Of a stretch of 64,000 bases of DNA, positions 34,378 to 43,279 are shown piece after piece; the first letter of the stretch is position 1, and the number at the start of each line of letters is the position of its first letter. The stretch comes from Brachybacterium sp. SGAir0954 (GTDB lineage: Bacteria; Actinomycetota; Actinomycetes; Actinomycetales; Dermabacteraceae), in NCBI RefSeq assembly GCF_005490785.1, contig NZ_CP027295.1:310001-374000 (forward strand), in the 5' to 3' direction. The position numbers and the translations under genes were made by a program. Under the pieces are notes generated by a model. That model did not search any database and had not been told where the DNA came from. It saw only the letters and a program-made list of their open reading frames with translations.

Positions 34378-36015
34378 ATGATCGCGCAGGCGCGGATCAC
34401 CTCCGACACCTCTGCCACCGTGCATCTCCCCGCGGGGACGGTCGAGCTCGAGGGCGAGGATCTGGTGGAGATCCGGTCCCGGGTCAAGCAGGTCTTCATC
34501 ACCGCCGCCCAGGAGGCCGACGCCCCCGTCGACGTCGTCATCGTCGAGCCGGACGTGCACCACCACCTGCGGGTCGAGCCCTCGGGCCGGATCACCGGCC
34601 GCGAGGCGGACGACCGCCCCTTCTACGGCCCCTCCGCCGACACCCCCCTCGAGGCCCCCTCCGCCGCGGAGACCACGGGTCAGCACGCCGCGATCGGCTC
34701 CCCCGCGACCGACGAGCACCCCGCCCTGGACGAGGACGGGAGCGTGCGCCCCAGCCGCGCCCACCGCCGCCGCGCCGCCGCGCTCCCGCCCGCGGGAGAC
34801 CAGGACGGCGAGCACACCACCGCCTCCGCGGCCGACGCCCCCTCGCCGTGGGCCCCCGCCGCGGCGCGCTCCGCGGCGTCGGCTCGTTCGGCCGCATCGG
34901 CGGGCTCGGCCCGTTCGGCCGCATCGGCGGGCTCGGCTCTGTCGGCCGCATCGGCGAGCTCCGCGGCGCCCGCGCCGTCGGCCGTCCCGGGGCGCCCCGC
35001 CGCGTCGACCACCGCCGCCCCCACGGCCGCCCCCGCTCCCGCCGCGCGCCCGCTCCCCTCCGTCACGGCCGCCGCCGCCTCGCGACCCACGCTGCAGGAC
35101 CTCCAGTCCTCGACAGCGAAGGGCGTGCACGTCAAGGCCGCGCAGGGATGGCAGGGCACGCTCACCAAGCTCACGGGCGGCCGGATCTCCCCGCGCCCGG
35201 GTCGCAAGGAGCGCCTCGAGCACGAGCGCCTCGAGCGCATCCGCCGCCCCCTCGAGGGCCCCCGCAACATCGCGGTGGTGAACCTCAAGGGCGGCGCCCA
35301 CAAGACCACCTCCTCGCTCATGATCGCGGCGACGCTCGGCGTGACCCGCGGCGGCAACGTGCTGGCCTGGGACAACAACGAGACCCGCGGGACGCTCGGC
35401 TGGCGCGGCGTGCCCACGGACCACCACCGCACCGTCGTCGACCTGCTCCACGACATCGAGAGGATGCAGGGCCCGCACGCGAGCGCCGCGGATCTCGACC
35501 CCTACGTGCGCCCCCAGGGCGGCATGCGCTTCGACATCCTCGCCTCGGACGAGGACCCGGGCTCGATGGCCTCGATCGACGCGGAGGCGTTCAGCGAGCT
35601 CAACGACTCGCTCTCCCGCTTCTACCGGATCAAGGTCATCGACACCGGCAACAACGTGCGCGCCTCGAACTGGCTCGCCGCCGTCGAGAACGCGGACCAG
35701 CTGGTCATCGTCTCGACCGTCCGCGAGGACACCTTCAACGCGGCCGCCTGGATGATCGACGAGCTGCGCGCCACGGGGCTCGCCGGCCAGGTCGACCACG
35801 CCGTGACGATCCTGTCCCACGGCTCCGCCGGGAAGTTCGACCCGACCCTGCGCAAGCGCCTGCTCGCGCACTTCGGCGCGCACACCCGCGCGGTCGTCGA
35901 GGTGCCCTTCGAGAAGCAGTTCGTGGACGGCTCGCACCTGGACTGGTCGCGGATCCACCCGCGCACCAAGGACGCCTGGCTCGACGCGACCGCGCTCATC
36001 ATCGACGGCCTCTGA
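34378..36015 (+). CDS. MinD/ParA-like ATPase with long N-terminal extension
   Basis: A 545-residue protein. Residues 1-90 look like a small folded domain (VHLPAGTVELEGEDLVEIRSRV). Residues 90-265 are Ala/Ser/Pro-rich and disordered, with a tandem repeat. From 295 a SIMIBI ATPase follows with deviant Walker A KGGAHKTTSS (Lys304 region), a KVIDTGNNVRASNW switch region and a QLVIVSTVREDTFNAAAWMIDEL helix. This type resembles the MinD/EspI-like ATPases linked to type VII secretion in actinobacteria. No esx or ecc genes are present in the window. It probably positions or regulates a membrane or secretion complex. Confidence 0.85.
   Translation: MIAQARITSDTSATVHLPAGTVELEGEDLVEIRSRVKQVFITAAQEADAPVDVVIVEPDVHHHLRVEPSGRITGREADDRPFYGPSADTPLEAPSAAETTGQHAAIGSPATDEHPALDEDGSVRPSRAHRRRAAALPPAGDQDGEHTTASAADAPSPWAPAAARSAASARSAASAGSARSAASAGSALSAASASSAAPAPSAVPGRPAASTTAAPTAAPAPAARPLPSVTAAAASRPTLQDLQSSTAKGVHVKAAQGWQGTLTKLTGGRISPRPGRKERLEHERLERIRRPLEGPRNIAVVNLKGGAHKTTSSLMIAATLGVTRGGNVLAWDNNETRGTLGWRGVPTDHHRTVVDLLHDIERMQGPHASAADLDPYVRPQGGMRFDILASDEDPGSMASIDAEAFSELNDSLSRFYRIKVIDTGNNVRASNWLAAVENADQLVIVSTVREDTFNAAAWMIDELRATGLAGQVDHAVTILSHGSAGKFDPTLRKRLLAHFGAHTRAVVEVPFEKQFVDGSHLDWSRIHPRTKDAWLDATALIIDGL
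34877..34957. repeat. Three tandem 27-base repeats in the MinD-like gene
   Basis: Three in-frame 27-base units (34877-34903, 34904-34930, 34931-34957) share the core TCGGCCGCATCGGCG and encode nine-residue Ala/Ser repeats of the SARSAASAG type in the disordered linker. Copy number may vary by slippage. Confidence 0.8.
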
Positions 36016-36050
36016 GCCCGTCCGTCGGACCCGACGGCCACACTGCTGCG

Positions 36051-39000
36051 ATGCCCTCCCGTCACCTGCACCTCGTCGTCGACGACGACCTGGGCCCCGC
36101 CCTGTGGGTGCGGGAGCAGACGGCACCGGGCCGCGCCCGCGCCGCCGAGGACCTCACCGCGCTGCAGGAGACGGCCCCCGAGCCGCTCGCCGCGGCGCTC
36201 GCCGTGCTCCCCGATCGTCTGCGCCACCGGGTGCGGCTGCGCGGCCGCGCAGGAGCACCGGACCGCCGCGTGCCGGCCGCCGCGCTCACCGGCCCCGAGC
36301 TCGTGGGGCTCGTGGAGGCGGTGCGCGCCCTGCTCGAGGCGCGGTTCGGCGAGGACGCCCTCGAGAGGGTGAGCGCCCTCATCGCGCAGGGCACCCCGGT
36401 GCTGCTCGGCGAGGACGTCGCCGCCATGCCCGATCTCCAGGCGGCGACCGTGCTCGACGTCGAGGCCGCCCGGCTCGTGGCCCGCCGCGACCTGCGGATC
36501 CTCGGCACGGAGCGGCACGGCCTGGCGGGGCTGGTCTGGCGGGGACCGGACCCGGACCGGCCCCCGCTGCTCGACGCGCTCGTCGACGCCCGCGCCCGCG
36601 CCGCCTTCGCCGCGCATGTCGGGAGCGTAGGCGCCGAGGACAGGGACGGGGACGAGCAGGACCCGCTCGGCGTGCTGCCCGCGCTCACGGCCGACGGCGA
36701 GCTCGGCGGGGACCTGCCGGCGCAGCGGGCCGTCGCCGCCGCCCTCGAGGCGTTCCGCGACTCCGGCCGGGCGGTCGTGCTCGCCTCGACGGACGACGAG
36801 CTCGTGGTGCGCCTGTTCGAGCCGGAGCCCGGCAGCACCGACTGGCTGCTGCAGACCTGCCTGCGCCAGGAGGACGGCACCGTGCACCCGGTGGACGCGC
36901 TGCGCGCCGTCGGCGGCCTCACCGCCGCGGGCGCCGCGGAGGCGGCCGCCGCGATCATGCAGCGCTCCCCCGTGGTGCGGGGCGCCCGCGTGGACACGAC
37001 GGGGCTGGACTGGGTCCTCACGACCCCCGAGGTCTCCACCCTGCTCGCGGAGGACGCCGCCGCCCTCGAGCGGGCCGCCGTGACCGTGCTCCTCCCCCGC
37101 GGCTGGACCGCCCAGCGCACGACCGTGCGCGCCGAGCAGGCGGACGAGCCCGAGGACGCCCGGAAGAAGGGCTCCGGCGTGGGGATCGGGGCGATGGCGA
37201 GCTTCCGCTGGCGGGTCGCCGTCGGGGACACGGAGCTCACCGAGGAGGAGATGGAGGAGATACGCGAGGCGCAGTCGGAGATCGTCCACCTGCGCGGGCA
37301 GTGGGTGCGGCTGGACACGACGACCCTGCGCGCCGCGGAGCGCTTCCTCGACGCCTTCGCCGCCCGCACGGGACAGCCGCGACGACCGCGCACACCCGAG
37401 GAGCAGGCCGCCGCGGAGCGTCGCCGTGAGCAATGGCGGCGCGCGCAGGATGCCCGACGGCAGGGCGAGGCCGGAGGACCCGGGACACCCGAGCCGGAGC
37501 CGGAGCCGCGGCTCACCCCGGCGGAGTTCACGGGTGACACCACCTGGGCGGAGATCTTCTCCCTGCTGCTCTCCCCCGACGCCGCGGACATGGGCTTCGC
37601 CTACGACGCGATGACCTCGACGGGCGGCGAGGGCCTCGCGCGGCTCCTCCCCGGCGGCCGCGGTCCCGAGACGCTGCCCTCCCCCGCCACGCTGCAGGCG
37701 ACGCTGCGGCCGTACCAGCAGGACGGCCTGGACTGGATGTGGGCGCTGGACCGGCTGGGCCTCGGCGGGATCCTCGCCGACGACATGGGCCTCGGCAAGA
37801 CGATGCAGGTGCTCTCCCTGCTGTGCCGCGAGCGCGAGCAGGGTGACGACTCACCGGCGCCGGGGCCGACGTTGCTCGTGTGCCCCATGTCCGTCGTCGG
37901 CGCCTGGCAGCGGGAGGCCGCGCGCTTCGCCCCGCAGCTGCGGGTGCACGTCCACCACGGGGGCGCGCGGCTGCGCGACGCCGGCTTCGCGCAGCTCGCG
38001 AGGCGGCACGACGTGGTCCTCACGACCTACTCGCTGCTCGCCCGGGACCTCGAGCTGCTGCGCTCCGTGCCCTGGCACCGGATCGTGCTGGACGAGGCGC
38101 AGCACGTGAAGAACCCGGGCACGCAGGTCACGCGCGCCGCCCGCAGCCTGCAGGCCCCGCACCGGCTCGCGATGACGGGCACCCCGGTCGAGAACCGGCT
38201 CGGGGACCTGCACTCGCTCATGGAGGTCGTGAACCCGCGCCTGCTGGGCAGCGCCGCGCAGTTCGCCGAGCGCATCGCCGACCCGATCGAGGAGGAGGGG
38301 GACGAGGGTGCGCTCGCACGGCTGAAGTTCGTCACCTCGCCCTTCGTGCTGCGACGGGTCAAGACGGACCGCTCGATCATCAAGGACCTCCCCGAGAAGA
38401 CCGAGCTCACCCGGGTCGTGAACCTGACCCCCGAGCAGGCCGGGCTCTACGAGGCGATCGTCGAGGAGCTCATGGCCTCGGTCGACGGCGCCGCCGAGAA
38501 CCAGCGCCGCGCGCTCGTGGTCTCGACGCTCACCCGCCTCAAGCAGGTCTGCAACCATCCCGCGCACTACCTCGGCGACGGCTCCGCGCTCGTGCGGGGC
38601 GGTGCGCACCGCTCGGGGAAGCTCGAGCTCGTCGACGACCTGCTCGAGAACGCCTTCGCGGACGGCGAGAAGGTGCTGCTGTTCACGCAGTTCACGCAGT
38701 TCGGGCACCTGCTCGCCCCGTACTGGGAGGAGCGCTTCGCGGGCTACGGGATCGACGTGCCCTTCCTCCACGGCGGCGTCGCCAAACCGGACCGGGACGC
38801 GATGGTGGCGCGGTTCCAGGAGCGCACGGACGAGCCGGGGCTCATGCTGCTGAGCCTGCGCGCGGGCGGCACGGGGCTCACCCTCACCGCCGCGAACCAC
38901 GTCGTGCACCTGGACCGCTGGTGGAACCCGGCGGTCGAGAACCAGGCGACGGACCGCGCCTTCCGGATCGGGCAGCGCCGCGACGTCACGGTGCACAAGC

Positions 39001-39173
39001 TCGTCTCCGCTGGGACCGTCGAGGAGCGGATCGACGGGGTCCTCGCGGACAAGCAGCAGCTCGCGGATCTCACGATCGCCCCCGGGGAGGACTGGATCGC
39101 CTCCCTCGACGACGCGGCCCTGCGCGACCTGCTGAGCCTCGACGCGGCCGACTCCTGGGAGGGCGACGGATGA
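36051..39173 (+). CDS. SNF2-family helicase (HelZ-like)
   Basis: A 1040-residue SWI2/SNF2 ATPase. The N-terminal 550 residues match the SNF2-associated region (DUF3670-like) with LLPRGW and GMASF-like parts (VGIGAMASFRWRVAVGD). The motor follows: DDMGLGKTMQ Walker A near residue 580, a VLDEAQHVKNP box near 680, MTGTPVENRLGDL, then the helicase C domain with LLSLRAGGTGLTLTAANHV and the DRAFRIGQ motif. Size and neighbour (SWIM protein) match mycobacterial HelZ. It translocates on DNA or displaces protein from it; repair or defence roles are suspected. It overlaps the SWIM gene by four bases. Confidence 0.92.
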   Translation: MPSRHLHLVVDDDLGPALWVREQTAPGRARAAEDLTALQETAPEPLAAALAVLPDRLRHRVRLRGRAGAPDRRVPAAALTGPELVGLVEAVRALLEARFGEDALERVSALIAQGTPVLLGEDVAAMPDLQAATVLDVEAARLVARRDLRILGTERHGLAGLVWRGPDPDRPPLLDALVDARARAAFAAHVGSVGAEDRDGDEQDPLGVLPALTADGELGGDLPAQRAVAAALEAFRDSGRAVVLASTDDELVVRLFEPEPGSTDWLLQTCLRQEDGTVHPVDALRAVGGLTAAGAAEAAAAIMQRSPVVRGARVDTTGLDWVLTTPEVSTLLAEDAAALERAAVTVLLPRGWTAQRTTVRAEQADEPEDARKKGSGVGIGAMASFRWRVAVGDTELTEEEMEEIREAQSEIVHLRGQWVRLDTTTLRAAERFLDAFAARTGQPRRPRTPEEQAAAERRREQWRRAQDARRQGEAGGPGTPEPEPEPRLTPAEFTGDTTWAEIFSLLLSPDAADMGFAYDAMTSTGGEGLARLLPGGRGPETLPSPATLQATLRPYQQDGLDWMWALDRLGLGGILADDMGLGKTMQVLSLLCREREQGDDSPAPGPTLLVCPMSVVGAWQREAARFAPQLRVHVHHGGARLRDAGFAQLARRHDVVLTTYSLLARDLELLRSVPWHRIVLDEAQHVKNPGTQVTRAARSLQAPHRLAMTGTPVENRLGDLHSLMEVVNPRLLGSAAQFAERIADPIEEEGDEGALARLKFVTSPFVLRRVKTDRSIIKDLPEKTELTRVVNLTPEQAGLYEAIVEELMASVDGAAENQRRALVVSTLTRLKQVCNHPAHYLGDGSALVRGGAHRSGKLELVDDLLENAFADGEKVLLFTQFTQFGHLLAPYWEERFAGYGIDVPFLHGGVAKPDRDAMVARFQERTDEPGLMLLSLRAGGTGLTLTAANHVVHLDRWWNPAVENQATDRAFRIGQRRDVTVHKLVSAGTVEERIDGVLADKQQLADLTIAPGEDWIASLDDAALRDLLSLDAADSWEGDG

Positions 39174-39967
39174 GCATCCCGCTGCGATCACGGCGCGGCG
39201 CGATCGGGAAGGGCTGGCACGCCGTCGCCCTCCGCACCGCCGCGGAGCTGCTGCTGGGCCCGGGCCGGGCGAGCGGCGGCCGGGCCGACGCCCGCGCGGG
39301 CCGCGTGCAGTGGCTGGACCTGTCCCCCGGCCGGGCCCGCGGCGCGGTGCTCGGCGCCGACGGCGAGGTCCACGAGGCGCAGCTCGACCTCGCGCCGCTG
39401 GTCGGGGCGGACCGCGCGGTGGTGCTGCGCATCGCCCGCGCGCACCCGGAGCTGCCGGCGCGGCTCGCGAGCGGCACGTACCCCGAGGAGATCGAGCGGG
39501 AGCTCGCCCGCGAGGAGGTCTCGCTGCTGCCGCGCGGCGCCTCCGAGCTCTCCCACGACTGCTCGTGCCTCGACTGGCCGGGCCCGTGCCGGCACGTCGC
39601 GGCGCTCGTCTACGTGCTCGTGGAGTCCGTGGACGAGGACCCGACGGGCCTGCTGACCCTGCGCGGCCTGTCCCTCGGCGACCTGATCGCGCCGCGGGAC
39701 GAGGCTCCGGCGGGCGGCGTCCCCTCCGGCGCAGGGGCCGACGACCCGGAGGATGCGTCGGAGGCGGAGCCGGGCTCCCCGGGCGCCGGGGGCGAGGGCA
39801 CTCCGGGGCAGGGCGCCGTGGATCCGCGGCGCCTGGACCCGGCGCCGCTCGCCGCCGTGATCGGCGAGCCCCCGGCGGCGCTGCTCGCGAGCTTCTTCGC
39901 GGCCGCCGAGCTCGAGGACGGCGAGCCCGAGGGCACCACTCCGGATCCCCCTACAGTGGAGCCATGA
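39170..39967 (+). CDS. SWIM zinc-finger protein
   Basis: A 265-residue protein with a SWIM motif near residues 130-142: CSCLDWPGPCRH (Cys-x-Cys-x7-Cys-x-His). It is preceded by a beta-rich domain (VQWLDLSPGRARGAVLGAD). The C-terminal 80 residues are acidic and Pro/Gly-rich. SWIM fingers bind DNA or protein, and such proteins are usual partners of the SNF2 helicase encoded upstream. It is coupled on both sides by ATGA overlaps. A TACAGT box at 39952-39957 near its end may be a promoter for the next gene. Confidence 0.9.
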   Translation: MSIPLRSRRGAIGKGWHAVALRTAAELLLGPGRASGGRADARAGRVQWLDLSPGRARGAVLGADGEVHEAQLDLAPLVGADRAVVLRIARAHPELPARLASGTYPEEIERELAREEVSLLPRGASELSHDCSCLDWPGPCRHVAALVYVLVESVDEDPTGLLTLRGLSLGDLIAPRDEAPAGGVPSGAGADDPEDASEAEPGSPGAGGEGTPGQGAVDPRRLDPAPLAAVIGEPPAALLASFFAAAELEDGEPEGTTPDPPTVEP

Positions 39968-41547
39968 CCTCCCCGAACGTCGCGCCCGACCCCTCCGCCG
40001 CAGGAAGCACCGTCCCCGAGGAGGCGCTCCGCGAGATCACCGCGCTCTTCGAGGAGGCCGTCGCGACGCACCGCACTGCGGGGATCACCTGGGCCGTGAT
40101 CGGGGGTCACGCGCACACCGACGCCGTGCTCGCCCACGGGGCCGCGGGGCACCGGGCGCTCGAGGCGGGCAGCCCGGCCGCGGGCTCCTCCCCGATGGAC
40201 CGCTCGACGGTCTCCCGCATCGCCTCGATGACGAAGTCCTTCACCGCGGCGACCGTGCTCGCGCTGCGCGACGAGGGCCGCCTGCGCCTGGACGACCCGG
40301 TCTCTGTGCACGTCCCCGAGGCGGCGGGCGCCTTCGAGCAGGAGCCGGACGACCCGGAGGTCACCCTGCGCCACCTGCTCACGATGAGCGCGGGCCTGGT
40401 CACGGACAACCCCTGGGGCGACCGGCAGGAGGCGATGACCCGGGAGCGCTTCGCAGAGGTGCTGGCCGGGGGCCTCGGCCACGTGCACGCGGCGGGCACC
40501 GGCTTCGAGTACTCCAACACCGGGTACGCCCTGCTGGGCCGCGTGATCGACGAGGTCACCGGGACCCCCTACGCCGAGGAGATCCGGCGCCGCTTCCTCG
40601 GGCCGCTCGGGCTCGACGCGACGGGGTGGTCCGCCGCGGAGGTCGACGTCGCCCATCTCGCCACCGGGCACCGCCTCGCGGACCGCACCGATGCCACCCG
40701 CTTCGAGCAGGTGCCGCTCGACTCCCCCGGCGTGTACGGCGCGATGGCCGGCCTGTTCTCGACCGTGGACGACGTCGCCGCCTGGGCGCGCTTCCTCGCC
40801 GCGGCCGACGCCCCTGCAGTAGCCCCCGCCGCGGGCGAGCACGCGGGGCTGCTCTCGATCGCCTCCCGCCGGGAGATGCAGCAGGGCCACCGGCTCCAGC
40901 CGTGGGCCGCCCTGCCCGCCGGGGAGGACGGCCGCTCCCCCGGTTTCGACCGGGTGCGCGCCTACGGCATGGGCCTCGTCGTCGAGACCTTCCCGGACCT
41001 CGGCGAGGTCATCTCCCATTCGGGCGGCTACCCCGGCTACGGCTCGTTCATGGTGTGGCACCGCGACAGCGGCGTCGGCATGGTGGCCCTCGCGAACAGC
41101 AAGTACGCCCCCGCGACCCCGCTGTCGATGGAGGCGCTGCGGATCCTGCGCCGCCACAGCCCCGCCCTGCTCGCGCGCCGCGCCCCGCAGGCCGCTCCGC
41201 GCGCCCTCGAGGCGGCGGCCGGCGCCCTGGAGTGGCTGCGCACCGACGACCCGGCCCTCGTGGAGGCGTGGTTCGCGGACTCGATGCTGCTGGACGTTCC
41301 GCTCGTCGAGCGCCGTCGTCGGCTCGACGCCTCCCTCGCCGCGGCCGGGCTCTCGGCCGCGGACCTCGAGACGCTGACCCCGGGTTCGGCGCGGGCTCTG
41401 AGCCGCGCCCACCTGCGCTGGCGCCTCGCGGGCCGCGGGGACGGCGTGCCGGGGACCGCTCCGGTGGACGTGCAGGTGGACCTGCTGCTGGACCCGCGCC
41501 GGGAGGCGCTGCTGCAGGCGCTCGACGTCACCGCCGTCGCGCGGTGA
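39964..41547 (+). CDS. Serine hydrolase of the beta-lactamase (class C-like) family
   Basis: A 527-residue protein. The active-site motif is SMTK (Ser and Lys, near residue 88), followed by a YSN triad element (GFEYSNTGYALLG) and a HSGG third motif. No signal peptide is seen, so it is likely cytosolic or non-classically located. The C-terminal 150 residues form a helical extension. The family includes esterases, D-aminopeptidases and penicillin-binding-like enzymes. It follows the SNF2-SWIM pair with an overlap, but the TACAGT box 6 bases before the ATG could give an independent leaderless mRNA. Confidence 0.88.
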   Translation: MTSPNVAPDPSAAGSTVPEEALREITALFEEAVATHRTAGITWAVIGGHAHTDAVLAHGAAGHRALEAGSPAAGSSPMDRSTVSRIASMTKSFTAATVLALRDEGRLRLDDPVSVHVPEAAGAFEQEPDDPEVTLRHLLTMSAGLVTDNPWGDRQEAMTRERFAEVLAGGLGHVHAAGTGFEYSNTGYALLGRVIDEVTGTPYAEEIRRRFLGPLGLDATGWSAAEVDVAHLATGHRLADRTDATRFEQVPLDSPGVYGAMAGLFSTVDDVAAWARFLAAADAPAVAPAAGEHAGLLSIASRREMQQGHRLQPWAALPAGEDGRSPGFDRVRAYGMGLVVETFPDLGEVISHSGGYPGYGSFMVWHRDSGVGMVALANSKYAPATPLSMEALRILRRHSPALLARRAPQAAPRALEAAAGALEWLRTDDPALVEAWFADSMLLDVPLVERRRRLDASLAAAGLSAADLETLTPGSARALSRAHLRWRLAGRGDGVPGTAPVDVQVDLLLDPRREALLQALDVTAVAR

Positions 41548-41554
41548 GGGGCGT

Positions 41555-41582
41555 CAGAAGACAGGGTTCAGAAGACAGGGTT
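41555..41582. repeat. Two 14-base direct repeats at convergent gene ends
   Basis: The unit CAGAAGACAGGGTT occurs twice in tandem, just downstream of the serine hydrolase and touching the stop codon of the convergent kinase gene. It is a small recent duplication that leaves both genes intact. Confidence 0.7.
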
Positions 41583-42784
41583 CAGAACACCGACAGCAGC
41601 ACCGCGGCGACGATCGCGCCGAGCACGAGGGCGGAGCCGCCGCCGATCCCGATCGCCATGTAGGTGCCGGTGCGGTCCGCGGGCCGCTGGCCGGTCCCCG
41701 TGCCGGTGGCGCCCGTCCCCGTGTAGCCGGTCCCGGCCCACTGCTGGCCGGTCTGCGGGGAGCCGACCCCCGGCGACGGCACCCCCGGGGAGTGCTGGGC
41801 CCGGCCCTGCGGAGCGGGAGCGGCGGAGGCCGTCGTCGGCACGTACCCCTGCTGCACCCGGCCCGCGCGGATCGCCTCGAGGGACGGCGCGGCGGCGGAC
41901 TGCGCGGGCCGCTCGGGGCGAGCGACGCCGGGGGCGTTCTCCGGCATCGGTGCGAGGGTGTCGTCGAAGCGCAGCGGGGTGCCGTCGGCGAGGGTGAGCG
42001 GGTATCCCGAGGGCACGCGCGGCAGGTCGCGGCGCACGGCCTCGGCGTCCTGGTAGCGCTGGTCCGGCTGCGCGGCGAGCAGCCCGCGGATCACGGCGGA
42101 GAGCTTGGGGGTCACGCCGCGCAGGTGCTGGTCGAGCTCCTCCGGGCGGAAGGCGCCGTCGTGCAGCTTGAGCGGCCCGTTGAGCGCGACGAGCGCGACC
42201 ACCCCCGCCGCGTAGAGGTCGTGGGAGGGGGTGGGCTCGGCCATCGAGAACAGCTCGGGCGCCATGTAGCCGGGGGTGCCGTTGACCATGCCGACGTGCG
42301 TGAAGCGGACGTCGGACTCGTGCACGGCGATGCCGAAGTCCGCGAGCCGGGCATGGGGCCTCGCGGCGCCGCGGGCCTCGAACATGATGTTCGCAGGCTT
42401 CACGTCGCGGTGGATCCAGCCCTCGCGGTGCACGTGCGCGAGGCCGTCGAGGAGCTGGTCGAGGATGACGACGACGGCGGGCTCGGAGAGTTTCCCGCGG
42501 CGCTTGACGACCGATTCGAGGGTCCCGCCGCTCACGAGCGGCATGGCGATGACGACGTGCTCGTCCTCCGCGCCCCAGCCGTAGGGGGTGAGCAGGTGCG
42601 GGTGGTCGAAGCTGACGCCCTTCTCGCGCACGAAGCGCATGAGGTCCGCCGAGTCGCGCTGGCGCAGCACCTTCGCCGCGCACACCGCCTGCGCCTTGGC
42701 GTCCCAGGCGCGCCACACCGACCCGGAACCGCCGGTGGCGATCAGGTCGATGAGCGCGAACCGCCCCACGATCACATCTGCCAT
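41582..42784 (-). CDS. Tail-anchored Ser/Thr protein kinase
   Basis: A 400-residue PknB-type kinase. The Gly loop is TGGSGSV (18-24), catalytic Lys38, HRD at 125-127 in HRDVKPANIM, DFG at 149-151, and GTPGYMAPE in the activation segment. A Pro/Gly/Thr-rich linker (about 285-370) leads to one membrane segment at the C-terminus with only a few residues outside. It has no PASTA domains, so it probably senses internal cues. A TATGCT box ends 10 bases before the ATG. Upstream is a divergent one-segment membrane protein. The PP2C-like protein at 33457 is a possible partner phosphatase. Confidence 0.93.
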   Translation of the reverse strand: MADVIVGRFALIDLIATGGSGSVWRAWDAKAQAVCAAKVLRQRDSADLMRFVREKGVSFDHPHLLTPYGWGAEDEHVVIAMPLVSGGTLESVVKRRGKLSEPAVVVILDQLLDGLAHVHREGWIHRDVKPANIMFEARGAARPHARLADFGIAVHESDVRFTHVGMVNGTPGYMAPELFSMAEPTPSHDLYAAGVVALVALNGPLKLHDGAFRPEELDQHLRGVTPKLSAVIRGLLAAQPDQRYQDAEAVRRDLPRVPSGYPLTLADGTPLRFDDTLAPMPENAPGVARPERPAQSAAAPSLEAIRAGRVQQGYVPTTASAAPAPQGRAQHSPGVPSPGVGSPQTGQQWAGTGYTGTGATGTGTGQRPADRTGTYMAIGIGGGSALVLGAIVAAVLLSVF

Positions 42785-42862
42785 AAGGGGGCCAGCATAT
42801 CGGCGGCGTCGCCCCGGCGTTATCCTGGCAGCTCCGGTGTGGACGCAGGAGGAGGGGATCCG

Positions 42863-43123
42863 ATGGGCGGCGACGGCCTCGCAGGCTTCCTGGACCCCGT
42901 GGCCTTCTCCTGGATGATCCTGCTGCTCCTGCTGCTGGGGACCCTCCTGCTCACGATCGGCTCCGCGGTCTGGATGCTGCTGCAGCCCGACGAGCCCGAG
43001 CTCGACACGACCCCGCTCGTGGACGACGCCGTGCGCCGGGACCGGGAGGCCGCCGCGCTGATGCGCCGCCGCCTCGACGCGGACGCCGGCCGCACCGACA
43101 CCACGGCGCCCGAGCTGCGCTGA
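42863..43123 (+). CDS. Small single-pass membrane protein
   Basis: An 86-residue protein with one strong membrane segment (about 16-40, SWMILLLLLLGTLLLTIGSA) and an acidic then basic cytoplasmic tail containing a helix rich in Arg and Asp. The AGGAGGAGGGG site fits the ATG at 42863. A TATCCT box at 42821-42826 overlaps the divergent kinase promoter region. Function is unknown; the divergent position suggests a link to the kinase. Confidence 0.65.
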   Translation: MGGDGLAGFLDPVAFSWMILLLLLLGTLLLTIGSAVWMLLQPDEPELDTTPLVDDAVRRDREAAALMRRRLDADAGRTDTTAPELR

Positions 43124-43279
43124 GGCCCGTCGCCCGACGCCCGGGGTGAGGGCATCCGCCCGCTCCGCACCTCGTGTTCACCCCCGCGCCCCTCCCTGCT
43201 CATCCGGTCCTCGCACCGCGGAAATCCCCGCTCCCTAGCGTGCTCCGCACAGGCGCCGGCGGACGGGGGAGGGATGGCG

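Noticed and set aside
34877-34957. Tandem repeats as a possible CRISPR array
   Set aside because: The units are contiguous with no spacers and are in frame within a coding region.
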